DNA of 64,000 nt from Beta vulgaris subsp. vulgaris (taxonomy: Eukaryota; Streptophyta; Magnoliopsida; Caryophyllales; Amaranthaceae), in the NCBI RefSeq assembly GCF_026745355.1, contig NC_079202.1:61966806-62030805 (forward strand). Direction: 5' to 3'. Positions 24,045 through 36,800 of the stretch are shown here, one piece after another. The notes under the pieces are model-generated. The model saw nothing but the letters and a program-made list of their open reading frames with translations, had not been told where the DNA came from and made no database searches. How positions within the stretch are numbered: position 1 is the first letter of the stretch; each line of letters starts with the position of its first letter. Made by a program: the position numbers and the translations under genes.

Positions 24045-25255
24045 AAAAAAATCCTTACTATATAATAACTTATTGTATATTTGTGGTACTAAAGAATTTG
24101 TATAAATGAAATTGTCAATCAATGTTTTTTAGTTTTCTAATCAAAAGAAAACTTCTTCGTGCATTTTATCATGACATTAGTTACACCAGTCACTGAACAC
24201 ACGGGTCATAAGCCAGTTTTAAAATATATTTTTAATTACACGATATGATTATAAAAAATTAAATCATGAGCTAATATTCAACCATGATTTTAGGAGAAAC
24301 ATCCTAAAATCTTAAATTTATAAAATATTCCCCCGCATTTTAATGTGTTTTTTTTTCATTTACGTACCTATTTATAGATGTATATATCACGATTAAAAAG
24401 ATTGTTTAAAATGTTGTAAAAAATGATTTTTATATATCATGAAATATAATTTTATATTTTATATTATTTCAACCTTAAATGCATGAAATCTGATTATTAT
24501 GGATTTAATAAATTTGGAACAAAAACAACTACTTAAAAAAAAATTCCCGTGCATTATGCACAAGTCCAAATCATATCTTAAACGTATAACTTCTTGCCAT
24601 AATGTAGATGGACAGGCGGAAAAATAGAAAATACTAAAAATTTATTTTGTTGGGAAAATTTATAGTACGAAGTGACATGTGTTCTTATGTAACTTTTAAT
24701 AATATAATATAGATCGTAATCTACATAATATATATGACTTTACACAAGATACCATGAAGTAAAAAACAACTATTAGATGTAATTAAGTATACCTAAAATA
24801 GTATTGAACTTCAAACATATTGAAAAAAATATATGAAAAATTATGCATATAATCTACAAGGGTCTAAAGCAATATGTTCAAAATGTAATTTTTCGACAAG
24901 TTAAAAATAATTATTTCCAACTATTATATCTAGATGAATAATAAAATTTATTGGTAAAAGCGGTAACTTTTAATCTTAAATGGATCACTTCTAGATTAAG
25001 AAAACTGATGTATTTATGAAAAAATTACCTCCATGTAATAATAACTTATTGTATATTTGTGGTACTAAAGAATTTGTATAAATAAAAAATTAAATCGATA
25101 TATTATTAGTTTTCTAATAAAAAAAAACTTCCCGTGCATTTTATCATGACATCAGTCACTGAACACACGGGTCATAAGTCGATCTTAAAATATATTTTTA
25201 ATTACACGATATTATTATAATAATTCATGAGCTAATATTCAACCATGATTTTGTT
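24045..25255 (+). repeat. Direct repeat inside Helitron-like copy A
   Basis: The segments 24057-24295 and 25035-25255 share ATAACTTATTGTATATTTGT, the following GGTACTAAAGAATTTG, TGAACACACGGGTCATAAG and AATATTCAACCATGATTTT in the same order, about 980 bp apart. Confidence 0.85.
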
Positions 25256-25420
25256 CAAAAAAAAATATGTCACACCATGACTATGATCAGAGGTTACATA
25301 TAACAAAAACAATAACAACTCAATCTTTAGTCTCGAAGTGGTCTAGGTGGGCTAATATGAATCATCATAACAAATCATATCCACGACCAATACATACTAA
25401 TTTTTTAAAAAAAAAAAGAG

Positions 25421-25546
25421 TTAAGGTCTGTTCTCTTTAGCATAAAACAACTGAACTGAATTGAACTGAATTGAATTAAATCATAACTAATAATAATTTA
25501 GGAATTGAACTGAACTGAAAATAAGGTGGGGAGAACAATACCTTAA
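25421..25546 (+). mobile_element. (CTGAA)n mini-transposon, copy with TTAA on both sides
   Basis: The element 25425-25542 runs from GGTCTGTTCTC to GAGAACAATACC, with pentamer runs at both ends. TTAA lies on both sides (25421-25424, 25543-25546). The parallel site in copy B at about 28600 reads GTTAAAGTGAGAG without the insert, so this is a filled site with a known empty counterpart. Confidence 0.85.
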
Positions 25547-27189
25547 AGTGAGAGAAGTAAGACAAGAGACAATATATAAAACAAGAAATTAAATAAGGTA
25601 AAAAAAAGTGAAAACCAACATATAAGGGTCGGTTCACTTCAGCTTATTTTGACAAAACTATGATGATATAAGTTCGAAAAAATTAGATGATTAGGTAATC
25701 CAACGGGTTGCCAACCCTCTAATTATTGAAATTTCCTCGGCCAATAGTACCTTCAGACATTAATTTTATGATTGTTCTCTCTCCAATTTATTGTATATAT
25801 ATTAATATTATTACTTTATTGTGTCTAAGAGGGTTTAACCTTAGGATCACTCAAAATTTTCCCACACTCTTACATTCAAATGAAACAAAAATTATGAATA
25901 CATCCACTTATGAACTTACCTTGATATTAATATCATTTTTAAAGAAAATGCACACTTTGAATTCGACCCATTCTATATAAAAATTCTAAAATAAAGGATT
26001 AGCAGAGAGAGTGAAACATGGCCCATGTGCTCAAATTATAAAATATAGCTTTCTTTAATGAGTTTCGAGACACTAATTGAGAAGGTGAATCAACAAAATG
26101 AGTTAATTATATATCAAAAGAGGGATTTATAAGTATTGTGTTTTAGTTGGTCTATAAGAGAGTAAAAGTGTTGTTGAAAGATAAGAAGTTATCGAATCAG
26201 AAAAGTTGTTAATTTGCCTATGCACTTTGTTTTGACAACATCTTTTTTCTTTGATGCAAAAGATAATATTGAAATGTAAATCATATGGAGAACTTATAAA
26301 ACACACATACATTATACAAGTACTATGTATTTATATTTGTTTACTATACAAAATTATCATTTTCTAAACTATTCTTAATATTAAAATTGTGGTGGCTTAA
26401 TATATTCTAAAATTGTTTTCGGGAAGAAACTAATGAGTAAGGATTATTTCAATTAGCAACAGGGAATAAGGTATTTAGGCAAAAAAGTAAAGTGGAAAAC
26501 CCCGTATGATACTCATTACGTCAGATGGAACGGGGAATAAGGTATGATACAATATATTATCGAAATTGTGGTAATTTCAGGTAGCAATGGGCAATAAGGT
26601 ATTTATACCCGATATGGTATTTATTCCGTCAGTTGGAACAAAATTTCTTATGATGTTTCAAAAAACACAGTTTTTTCGGCCATGTGTTAAAAGTCAATGA
26701 CAATCCCTATCACATGGTAGGTTTGTATCCCCCGAGACCAGTTCTTAGTCATGGCTAATTTTATGTAGCCATTTATTAGTCACGAGTAAAAATTGCCTAA
26801 TAGTACTAATTTATGAGAAAGAACATGGGAAGTCTAACACTTTAAGGCCATTTCGAGTAAAAAATAAAGACTGTAATGTGGAGAGGGTTTCTAAGACAAC
26901 TGACCCCCAAGTGCTTACTGGGATAAGACCAAGTTCGTTCAACTTTTCTCCCTTTTCGAAGCAGTTGAGATCAGTAATTTACCTTTGTCATCTCAACCCT
27001 TAGATGATGGCTTTGTGGGGCTACACCAAAATTGGTATATTATATTAAATTATGTCATCACTTTATTAATTTTTCAAAGAATTCCCATACATAAGTTATT
27101 AGCGGTTCAATTGTATCGAAAGTGTGGAGAAAATATGGAATTCCAAAGTTTCTCTTAAGGTGTTGTTGGCTTTGCTTATGACTATGTTA

Positions 27190-27466
27190 TACAACCTCCG
27201 TTCTTTTTCTACTGCAACAATTGAGTATTGTTCACGTTTGCCAATGCACTATTTAAACTAATAATATTTTTAATTACTTTTTAGTAAAATTATACAAAAA
27301 TGATATTCTGAAAGTATATATCCAGACGAATATAATATAACAAGACCCCACATGATAATATTTTTCCTTACATAAAAATCATAATATACAGTGAAAGGTT
27401 ATGATGGTGAATGGATAGTGTAAAATTCTCATTTTGCAATATTATAGAAATAGAACGGATGGAGTA
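27190..27466. mobile_element. Stowaway MITE inside Helitron-like copy A
   Basis: The element 27192-27464 begins CAACCTCCGTTCTTTTTCTA and ends in inverted GTTCTAT...CCATCC form (AGAACGGATGGAG), beside TA. The same MITE sits at the parallel position in copy B. Confidence 0.8.
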
Positions 27467-27687
27467 ACTTCTTAATAAATTTCGTTTTGCACTAAAAAGA
27501 AGTCTTCCAAAACATATGAGTATCATGTATATGTTAAACAACTTTATAATTAATATAAAAGTGTATATCTCTTAAACACAATTTTTTATCAAGTTAACGT
27601 AAGAATAATTGTTTACACGTTTTCATTGTAGCTGATATATAAAAACTAAATAGTTCCCGTGCATTATGCACGGGCCTAAAACCTAGT

Positions 27688-30600
27688 ATATAATATTAAA
27701 GCAAGAAAAAATTGTCCTACGTGGCAAGACCTCAACCTTCCTCTGTTCTCCTTCACCCTCAACTTTTCGACCTAATGCTTGCTTATGCCACGTGGCATTG
27801 CTAAAAATAATTTTAACAATAATCAATTAATTCCTCCGATTGTGTAACAATGAAGGAAATAATATCAACTACAATAACTAAAGGAATCAATCAACCAATT
27901 ATCAATTAAGGAAACAAATCAAATATTATCTTTTTTTTTAAACGAAAATCATATATTATCTTAGCGGTCATTCTTATTATTTTCACAAAAACCAGTTATG
28001 GAATTATTTTCAAGCTAAATACCAATTTAGAGGAGAGAGAAAATATACAATGAAAAAGATGAATTGATATAACAACTTTAAGTTTTTCACTAATACAAGA
28101 TACTCAAAAAGTCAAAATATGAAATTTCAAATATAAAACAAATATTAGCTAAGTACAAGCCAATGGGTGCGTTGGTATAACAACTTTAAGTTTTTCATCA
28201 CACCTATCAAACTTATATAATATAATTAATTTAAAAATTACCTAATTTCAAGCCAATGGGTACATTGGTCTAATAAGTTTTTTTTTTAATATTATTCACT
28301 TTTGGTAATGAATACCACACCATTATCATGAGATGCTAGCCCCTTCAAGAAAATATGCAAATGTAATAATAATAGTAATGCAAGTTTATTTTATTACCAA
28401 ACAAGAAATAAAAAGATGATTTTGTTGAAAAAAATATAACACACTGATTATGACTAGAGATTACATATAACAAAAACAATAACAACTCAAATATTCAATT
28501 TTTAGTCCCAAAGTGGTTTAGGTAAGCTAATATGATAATCATAAAAAAATCATATCCATGACCAATACATACTAAAAGTATTTTTTTTTAAAAAAACAAA
28601 GTTAAAGTGAGAGAGGTAAAATAAGAGTTCATCTATATATATGTTCAAGAAAAATGAAAACCAATATATAAGCATCTGTCTACTTTAACTAATTTTGACA
28701 TAACTATGATAATATAAGTTTGGAAAATTTAGATAAGATTAAACAAATTTAGATATAATAATTAAGTGTTTTTCAGACAACTTAAGGGAGAATTAAGAAA
28801 ATGTCAGACAAGATAAGTTGTTTAAAGATAAAAATGGATATTCTTCTCACTACTAAAAAGTTAAGGTCAAGAGTACATTAAAACATTAATCTATGGCAAT
28901 TCTCTCTCCAATTTATTGGATATATATTAATATATTATTCTATTATTGCGACTAAGAAGGTTGACAACCTTAGGCTTAGGGACTAGGGTCACTCAAATAT
29001 TTTCCCACATTCTTACATTCAAATGAAACAAACGATATAAGTACATACACTTATGAACTTACGCTTGATACTAATATCATTTTTAAAGAAAATTCACACA
29101 CTTTGAATTTGGCCCATTCTATAAAAATTATAAAATAAAAGAGTAGGAGAGAGAGTGAAAACATGACACATGTGCTTAAATTATAAAATAAAGCTTTCTT
29201 TAATTTTTATAATAGTTTGCGAATTATTTTGCAAGTTTTATGAAATATCCCAAAAAGAAATATGTTGCGTGTATTAAGAAACTAAGAATAGTAATTATTT
29301 TTCTTCAATATAATCCAATATTCTTTAACTAATTATTCTTGCAAAAAAAAAACTAATATAACTGTTCATAAATTTAACATCCTAAACTCAAATTATATAT
29401 GAAAGTATGAGTGAATCATGAAGTAGTTGACATTATAGGATATCAATAATTATTTCTTATATGCATGATTAAATATAGTTTCCTTGCTAAAATAGATATT
29501 TCTCACTTATTCATCATTAAAGTTAAGCAGCGCCATGATTTTCTTATATAATTAATATTGTATAATACTCATTCAGTTAGATGAAATGGGGAATGATGTA
29601 AGATAAAATATATCATCAAAATTGTGGTCATTTTAGGGAACTACAAGTAAAATAATTATCTTATAATTTTATATAAAAGTAATGTTACAATTTTTAAACC
29701 ATAAATCGTGTGGACGATATTAGACTGGAAAGAGAGATATCTAATGAGCATTGCGACACTAATTTAGAAGGTGAATCAACAAGATGAGTTAATTGTCAAG
29801 CTTATATGTAAAAAAAAAAGGGGGATTTATAAGTATTCAAGTTTAATTGGTTTATAATAGAGTGAAACTGTTTTGAAAAGATCAAATAAAGTTATTGAAT
29901 TGGAAAAGTTGTTAATTTATTTAACTTTGTTTTGGTTTTTTTTTTTTTGATGTAGAAGATAATATTGAAATGTACATCTTATAAAGAACCTATAAAACAC
30001 ACATATATTATACAAGTAGTGCGTATTTATATTTGTTTACATTTTCTAAATTAGTCTTAATGAATATTAAAACTTTAGTTCGCTTAATATATTCGAAAAT
30101 TGGTTTTAGGAAGAAATTAATGAATAAGGGTTAATTGTGGACCATTGAAGTCACTTGAGGTAGTCTTTGGGAGGTGAAAAGTAAATTGAGAAACCCTGTA
30201 TTATACTCATTCCGTCAGATGGAATGGGAAATAAGGTATGATACAATATATCATCGAAATTGTGATCATTTCAAGTAGCAACGGGGAATAAGGTATTTAG
30301 GAATTTTTTTTAAAGAATTCCCATACAGTTGTTGGCGATTCTATTGTATCGGAAGTGCGGAAGAAAATCTGGAATTCCAATCTTCCTCCTAAGGTGTTGT
30401 TGGCTTTACTTATGATGATATAATTGCTTCTGACTATATTATACTTCCTCCGTTCTTTTTCTACTGCAACAATTGGGTTTTCACGCTTGCCAATGCTCAA
30501 TTTTTACTATTAATATCTTTATTTACTATTTAGTAAAATTATACACATTTGATATTTTGAAAGTATATATCAAGATGAATCTAACAATACACCACATGAC

Positions 30601-30918
30601 TATATTTGTCTTTACATAAAAATAACAATATATAGTGAAAGCGTATGATAGTGAATGAATAGTGTAAAAATCTCATTGTTATATCAGACTACGAACGGAT
30701 GAAGTAGCTTCTTAAAACATTTTGTTTTGCTCTAAAAAGAAGTCTTCCAAAACATATGAATATCATGTATCTGTTAAACAACTTTATAATTAATATAAAT
30801 GTGTATTTCTCTTAAACACAAATTTTTTGATCAAGTAGACGTAAATAATCGTTTATATGTTTTCAATGTAGCGGATATATAAACAATTTTATTGTATTAA
30901 AGTTGTCCAAAACCTAGT
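27688..30918 (+). mobile_element. Helitron-like element, copy B (non-autonomous)
   Basis: It begins directly after the CTAGT of copy A with ATATAATATTAAAGC and CCTACGTGGCAAG, matching the start of copy A. It ends AAGTTGTCCAAAACCTAGT at 30918; the sequence just before the CTAGT matches copy A, but the CCCGTGCA hairpin has been lost. No coding frame. Together with copy A this forms a head-to-tail pair. Confidence 0.65.
30442..30706. mobile_element. Stowaway MITE inside Helitron-like copy B
   Basis: The element 30444-30704 starts CTTCCTCCGTTCTTTTTCTA and ends ACGAACGGATGAAG, with TA on both sides; orthologous to 27192-27464. Confidence 0.8.
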
Positions 30919-33860
30919 TTGGGTATATACCAAGAACAATAAGCACCTTATTGGCTGAAGACAGAAGCCACGTTTCAGCACTAGAAATCTTGAAAAGAAA
31001 CCCCCCATCCAAAGTCCAAAGTATCCAATCTCATCCTGGTACTTGTCCTATATTCATTTTATTTCCTCTTTGAATATTTTATCATCTTCCTTAATTATGT
31101 GACGCACGATTTTCATTAGGGTAGGGTCTTTTCTTTTCTTTTATCTTTTTTCCTCAATTCTCTACTCAAGCTTTAAGCTACAAAAAAAAAGCAGAAAATT
31201 GAGCAAACTCAACATTTCCAAGCTCTTAAGTTAGCTTAAACTGAGAGTAATCTACTTCAGCGCTAGGAAAAGTCTACACTTTTGGACCAACAAACAAGTA
31301 ACTTCATTGACTAGATCTTTCTCTTTTCTTTTTTTACCATTTTTCTTTGATTGGTGTTATTTGTTTTGATGATTGTTTATGTGTAATGGGGTTGCATTAG
31401 TTTCTTGTTTATCTGAAATGTGGAGTTTGAAATTTGTGATCTTTTACTGCTATTGTTGAATGTTTTATGTTATCATGGAAAATGTGATGGAATGAATTTA
31501 GTTTGGTTGTTTGTTTTCTGGGTTTTATAAGTTAAGTGTATGTTTAAAGTTGGGGAATGTTGGATGAATTTCTAAGTTTTTTGGTAGGTGTTATTTTTGG
31601 TGGTAGAAGTGATAGATTTTTGTCATTGACCATAACTAAATTGGTAAATGTGTCATGTGTGTGTGTTTTGCTTAGAGAGTTAGGAATTTTGAGAAGTTGA
31701 GATAGTGTATGATTTGCTTAATTTGGATGATAAGCAATAAAAATATAAGCCTTTAAAATGGTATGTTTCAACCTTGTCCAGAAATGAGCGGTTTTATAGA
31801 TCAGGCATTTCCTGGATGGATCATTGTTTTCATCCTTCTTTTATTAGTTAGGGAAGGATGTAATGTGGTTTGAATTGTTTGAGTCCTGTAAAGTTATTGC
31901 ATTTATCATTGGTGGGTTGGGTTTAGGTTCAAATTTCGGGAGCATTCGAAGGCGCCGATAGTTTAATCCAATTTAGATCCTCCACTTGTATCTTGTGTGC
32001 AAGTCGAAATAAATACATTCATGAAAAGATGGTGACAATAGACAACCTTTTGTGGATTCGAGTTTCATGCTATTTCTGCAATTGTGCTGTTACGAAGATA
32101 TGTTGTGACTTCTTGGACAATTTTTGCCTTTTGAAGTTTATGCCAAAGAGTGTCATCACAAACTAGCCCATCTGTTAATTATCCATGAGATTTAAATACC
32201 ATGATTTGATTTCACAGTCTTGCTTAGTCGACAAATTGAGGCTTGGAAGATTGACTTTTTACCTGCCATGGCTGATTTGAATTGCATTCTAGTTTGTGTT
32301 TGGAAAATGACAAGACTTCCACCCTGACTTTGAGCAGGGTAGATATTCCACCTGATTCTTTTAGATGCATATCCCCTACAATTTGCAAACCCGTGCAACC
32401 TCACTAGACCATGCCTGCTCATTTGAGCAACATATTAAAGTTAATGTTGAGCTTTATGGGTGTAAGCTGTAGCACGTGAAAGGAAAGAAGCTTCCATTCA
32501 TGCTGATCTTCTTGGTATATCTAAGTTTTTGGTTGTTCCATTCATCCATCTCACACGTCTGTTCGTGCTTTCCTGCTAATATGATCTTTGTAATGTTTAC
32601 AGCTACTTCTGTGGTTAGTTCTTTGATTGTAGAGTATATTAGCCACCAAATTTTGGCTACATATTGGCGATGCTTAAATAGACTAACCTTGTCATGTAAG
32701 AATAAAAATGAAATCAGTCTTGGTCTCTCTGCTCAAGTCTATGTCTATGAGCAGGCTACAATTGCCTGTAGCTAATGAGAAGCTGGAATTTCACTCAATT
32801 ATCATTCATCACATTCAACTATTCTCTTCGGACCCATTTACATCCCCACACATTTTTCATGAATGACTGAAACTCCTACTGCAGTTAATGGCGCTATAAT
32901 TGAATGTTAAATGTTTATATGTTGAAATTTCTCAAATTTTTATACATTTCCCCCTAGCTTGTGGAAGAAGCTACTTAATTGACAGTCATCACAAAAGCAA
33001 GTTTCAAATTTCTACTTTTATCAATTTTTTAATGGGTCATTAAACTATTTGCACGTTTTGTCACTGGGGGTGAGGTTGTGTATGCCAACCCCCTTTTTTG
33101 ACCTTGGTTGGAGCTTCTTTAGAGGCCTTGGGTTATGCTTATGCTGCTGTATTGCACTTGCCTACTAAGCAACATTCTTAATGGTCGTAAACCTCACAAA
33201 ATCGAATTTATTATCAAAATTATTAGAAAGACTTAATGCTCTTGAGTTGCTGTATCTGTTATTCTGATCTTAATCTGCATTTGATCATAATTCATTTTTA
33301 AGAGCAAATAACATGGTGTAGTACCTTATATCTCCATAGTTGATGATGAGGTGGTTAGTAATTCTATGATTAATGCTTAACCTATTCTCTATAATCTATA
33401 TTGTCACATTTGATGACTCAAGCTTTCCTCATGATAGATGAAAGGAGCTTGGACACACATAGGAGCAACATATATAGGGATGTAGGAGAGAGAGGGAGAG
33501 TTCAATGTACTTTACTGGATGTCTTGGTAATGGAGATTGTTGCTCTTGCTTAGAAGATCTTCTTTGCCTCTGCAAGAATCAGAAAGAGAGTGGGGGGTCA
33601 CTTTTTTATATGATTTAATATTATTCTTGGAGCATTTTTGAAGAATGAGCGGTGAAGCTTGTGTAGCAACACATCAAGGATTGGTCTCATGGTCCGCTTC
33701 ACAATTCGGGATTTTCTTTTCCTGTGTTGTTCTTTTGACGCTACTTGTAGTAGAAAGATTTTGTTCTAAAAGATTGTTGTACAATGTGTAATTATCTTCT
33801 CATTAATAAATGTCGATGTTCTATGTAGCATAATTGCTGTTTGATTGGTGCTTTGCAGAA

Positions 33861-36800
33861 ATGGCTGGCCGTGCCTCTCGCACAATTTATGTTGGCAATC
33901 TTCCCCTGGATGTAAAGGAGTTGGAGATTGAAGATCTGTTTTACAAGGTTCTGTTTACTTTTTCTACTGATAACTCCACATCTATGGAATGTTATCCTTT
34001 TGCTTCATCTATATGTTAGATTTTTGCTGTTCACTGTGTACCGAACCACGACTACATATGATACACCGACTTATTCTTCTTTATTAAGAAAAAAAATCAG
34101 TGTTGGGTTGAATGTAGGAGTAGTAGACTAGAGATGGTAATTGAATCAAAATATTGGCACATCGAAAACATTGGTGTCATCATATCATGCTAGGTTTAGA
34201 TCTTTATTATGATGACTATGTGTTTTCCCAACATACTCTTTAGATTGAAACCTCAATGATTTCGTTGTTTAGTTTAAGATTAATCTTTCTGATTATAAGT
34301 TTAACCAAGAAGTTAGTATGGATTGATTCTTGCATGATGCTAAAAATCCAAAGAGATAATGCACCTCTTGTTGCATGACATGATTGTTGCATAGACTCTT
34401 CTAGTCAAAATGTAATTAAATCATCTGATATCCCCATGATAAACCTTGATGTAATGCGAGGTCTCCTATTAACATCCGAGAGAGTGAATTCTGTTTAGCT
34501 CACTAGCTTAGTTTCCTTGTACCGTGTATGGGACCCTGCCAGGTTAATTTTGGCTTTCCAGTCAGTATCCGAATATGTACAGCTCTTTCCTCCTCTAGTA
34601 GTTGTATCTTTTAGTCTGTGTACTTCAGAATTAAGAGAAGTTCTAGCAAGTCAAGTGCAATCTGAGTTTCAAGAGCTGAATTTTGCATCATTACTTTTTA
34701 ACTGTCTTTTTTATTGAAAATGTAGGATATATGTTTAATTACTCTGATATCATAGGAATTTTTTCCTTCTATTGCAGTATGGTCGTATTGTTGATATTGA
34801 ATTGAAGCTTCCTCCACGCCCTCCAGGCTATTCTTTTGTGGAGGTATACCTTTCATGATAGCATACACCTTAGCTCCATATGCAGGTTCATCTGGTCACT
34901 CAGGGCCAGTATCCATTAAAGGGCGAGCAACTTGCTACATTTTAGCATTCAGATCAATACCTAAGATGTATCCTTAAACTTTAATGTGTTGTTTCTTTAA
35001 TGTTTTTGTTTCTTCATCTTGCAGTTTGAGGATCCTAGAGATGCTCAAGATGCAATTAGGGGCCGTGATGGCTATAACTTTGATGGTTGTCTTCTGAGGG
35101 TATATGCCTCAAAAACAATGCAATACATATTTCAGTTTTCAATTTATTAAGTAGCTCATTATTCAGGTTGAGCTGGCTCATGGTGGTAGAGATAGATCTC
35201 CTATGGGACGACATGGAGGTGGCAGTGGTGCCGGCGGCGGAGGCAGAGGTGGTGGTGGTCGTGGTGGTGGTGGCAGTGACGGTGGTGGTGGGCAGTATGG
35301 TGTTTCTCGTCGTTCTGAGTATCGAGGTACACCCAGCAATTTTGGATCTCATCATCCTTTAGCTTTCTGTACTTCACTTGGGGTGGTTGCAGATAAGTGA
35401 TAAAAGCATCATATGTTGTGAAAAGCGTGGGCTTCTTGAGTAATTTAAATGTCACTGTATTAGTAATGATCTAGTGGACAGACTAGTGTATTGTGCATGA
35501 ACCGGTTTAGAGCTGCAAGCCAACATGAGAAAGAAAAGAGTAGCTCCTGTTGTAGGATGCGGAAAAGTTTTAGAGGCATCTTTTCATCCCGGATAAGTTA
35601 TCTTGAAAAGCCACAAGTTTTTTAGGCATTTTTGTATCTTTACTATCCATCATCCTTTGGTACTTCGTTATTTCTTTCGTTTTAATTTGTTATTAAATCT
35701 TTATGTAGTTATTGTGCGTGGATTGCCACCTTCAGCTTCATGGCAAGATCTAAAGGTATGTGACCTGACAGCTCTCTTTTATACTCCCTCTAGTCTTTAT
35801 AAGTTTACCAGTTTCTTTTGCACAAAGTTTTAGGAGAAACAATTGTGTGGGACATAGAAAGAAAGAGAAACTCTTATTTTATACTCCCTCCGTTTTTTTT
35901 AGATGTAACATATTGACTTTGGGCACTATTCATCCAATACACTTTGACCACTAATTGTTATTTATACATAAGAAAAAATATAGTCATGTGGGATCTTGTT
36001 TGATTCGTCACGGTATACACTTTCCAAAAATATATTTTTTATAATTTTTACTTTTATACAATTGGAGATATTATCGGTCAAAGTTGTGCCTCGCAAATGT
36101 GAAAAGTCCAATGTTACATCTAAAAAAAAACGGAGGGAGTATTAAACTTAAATGTATGTGTGAATGGAAAGTTAGTGGTCCCATTCCAAAAGTAGAAACA
36201 AAAGAAATAGGTAAACTAATAAGAGACATCCCAAAAAGGAATACGGGAAAACTAATAAAGACCGGAGGTAGTATGTCTTAGTGCTCTACTCTCATATGTT
36301 CTCACTGAAGTTTGTCTTGTAGGATCATATGCGCAAGGCTGGGGATGTCTGCTTTGCCCAAGTTTTCCGTGATGGTGAAGGTACTCTATATCCTTCTCTT
36401 GTTGAACACTTTATGTTTCTTTGTTCTGGAAATACCTGAACAGTAAACTTGAGGATTCTTTAAATGCAACTTGAAACATGGTGTCATATCAGAATGAGCT
36501 TGATAATTATGTTTGTTTGTTCTGTACTTGATTCTTGCCAGTGTTTCCCATCATTATGTTCAGAACTGTTTTCTGCATGTAGCGTGATTCACTCTTCCAC
36601 AAATTTTCTTGTACCAATGTCTCTTTTCTGATCCTTCTGTACCCAATCCATCTTTATTCCATGTAGTGCCTGTTGCATATATTCATGGCTATTATTTGCT
36701 TGCAAATATTGTTGTTGCAGGTATGATAGGATTTGTTGACTACACTAATCATGAAGACATGCAATATGCTGTAAGTATCAAGTGTTTTACTGGTATTTTT

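Larger units (their letters stand above)
23652..27687 (+). mobile_element. Helitron-like element, copy A (non-autonomous)
   Basis: The start TCATATATAATATTAAAGG has the TC expected at a Helitron 5' end. The 3' end at 27656-27687 has the hairpin CCCGTGCATTATGCACGGG followed nine bases later by CTAGT, the CTRRT signature. No Rep/helicase or other coding frame remains. Segments 25255-27687 run parallel to 28420-30918 in copy B. Copy A additionally holds an internal direct duplication (24045-24295 and 25035-25255) and a (CTGAA)n mini-transposon at 25425-25542. The left boundary is less certain than the right. Confidence 0.65.

Noticed and set aside
32192..32775. Frames of 76 and 99 aa within the SR34A leader intron
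   Set aside because: No homology seen and located in an intron; no splice-supported coding.
35056..35455. Antisense frames with poly-His and poly-Thr across SR34A exon 4
   Set aside because: Mirror images of the glycine-rich hinge codons (GGT repeats).
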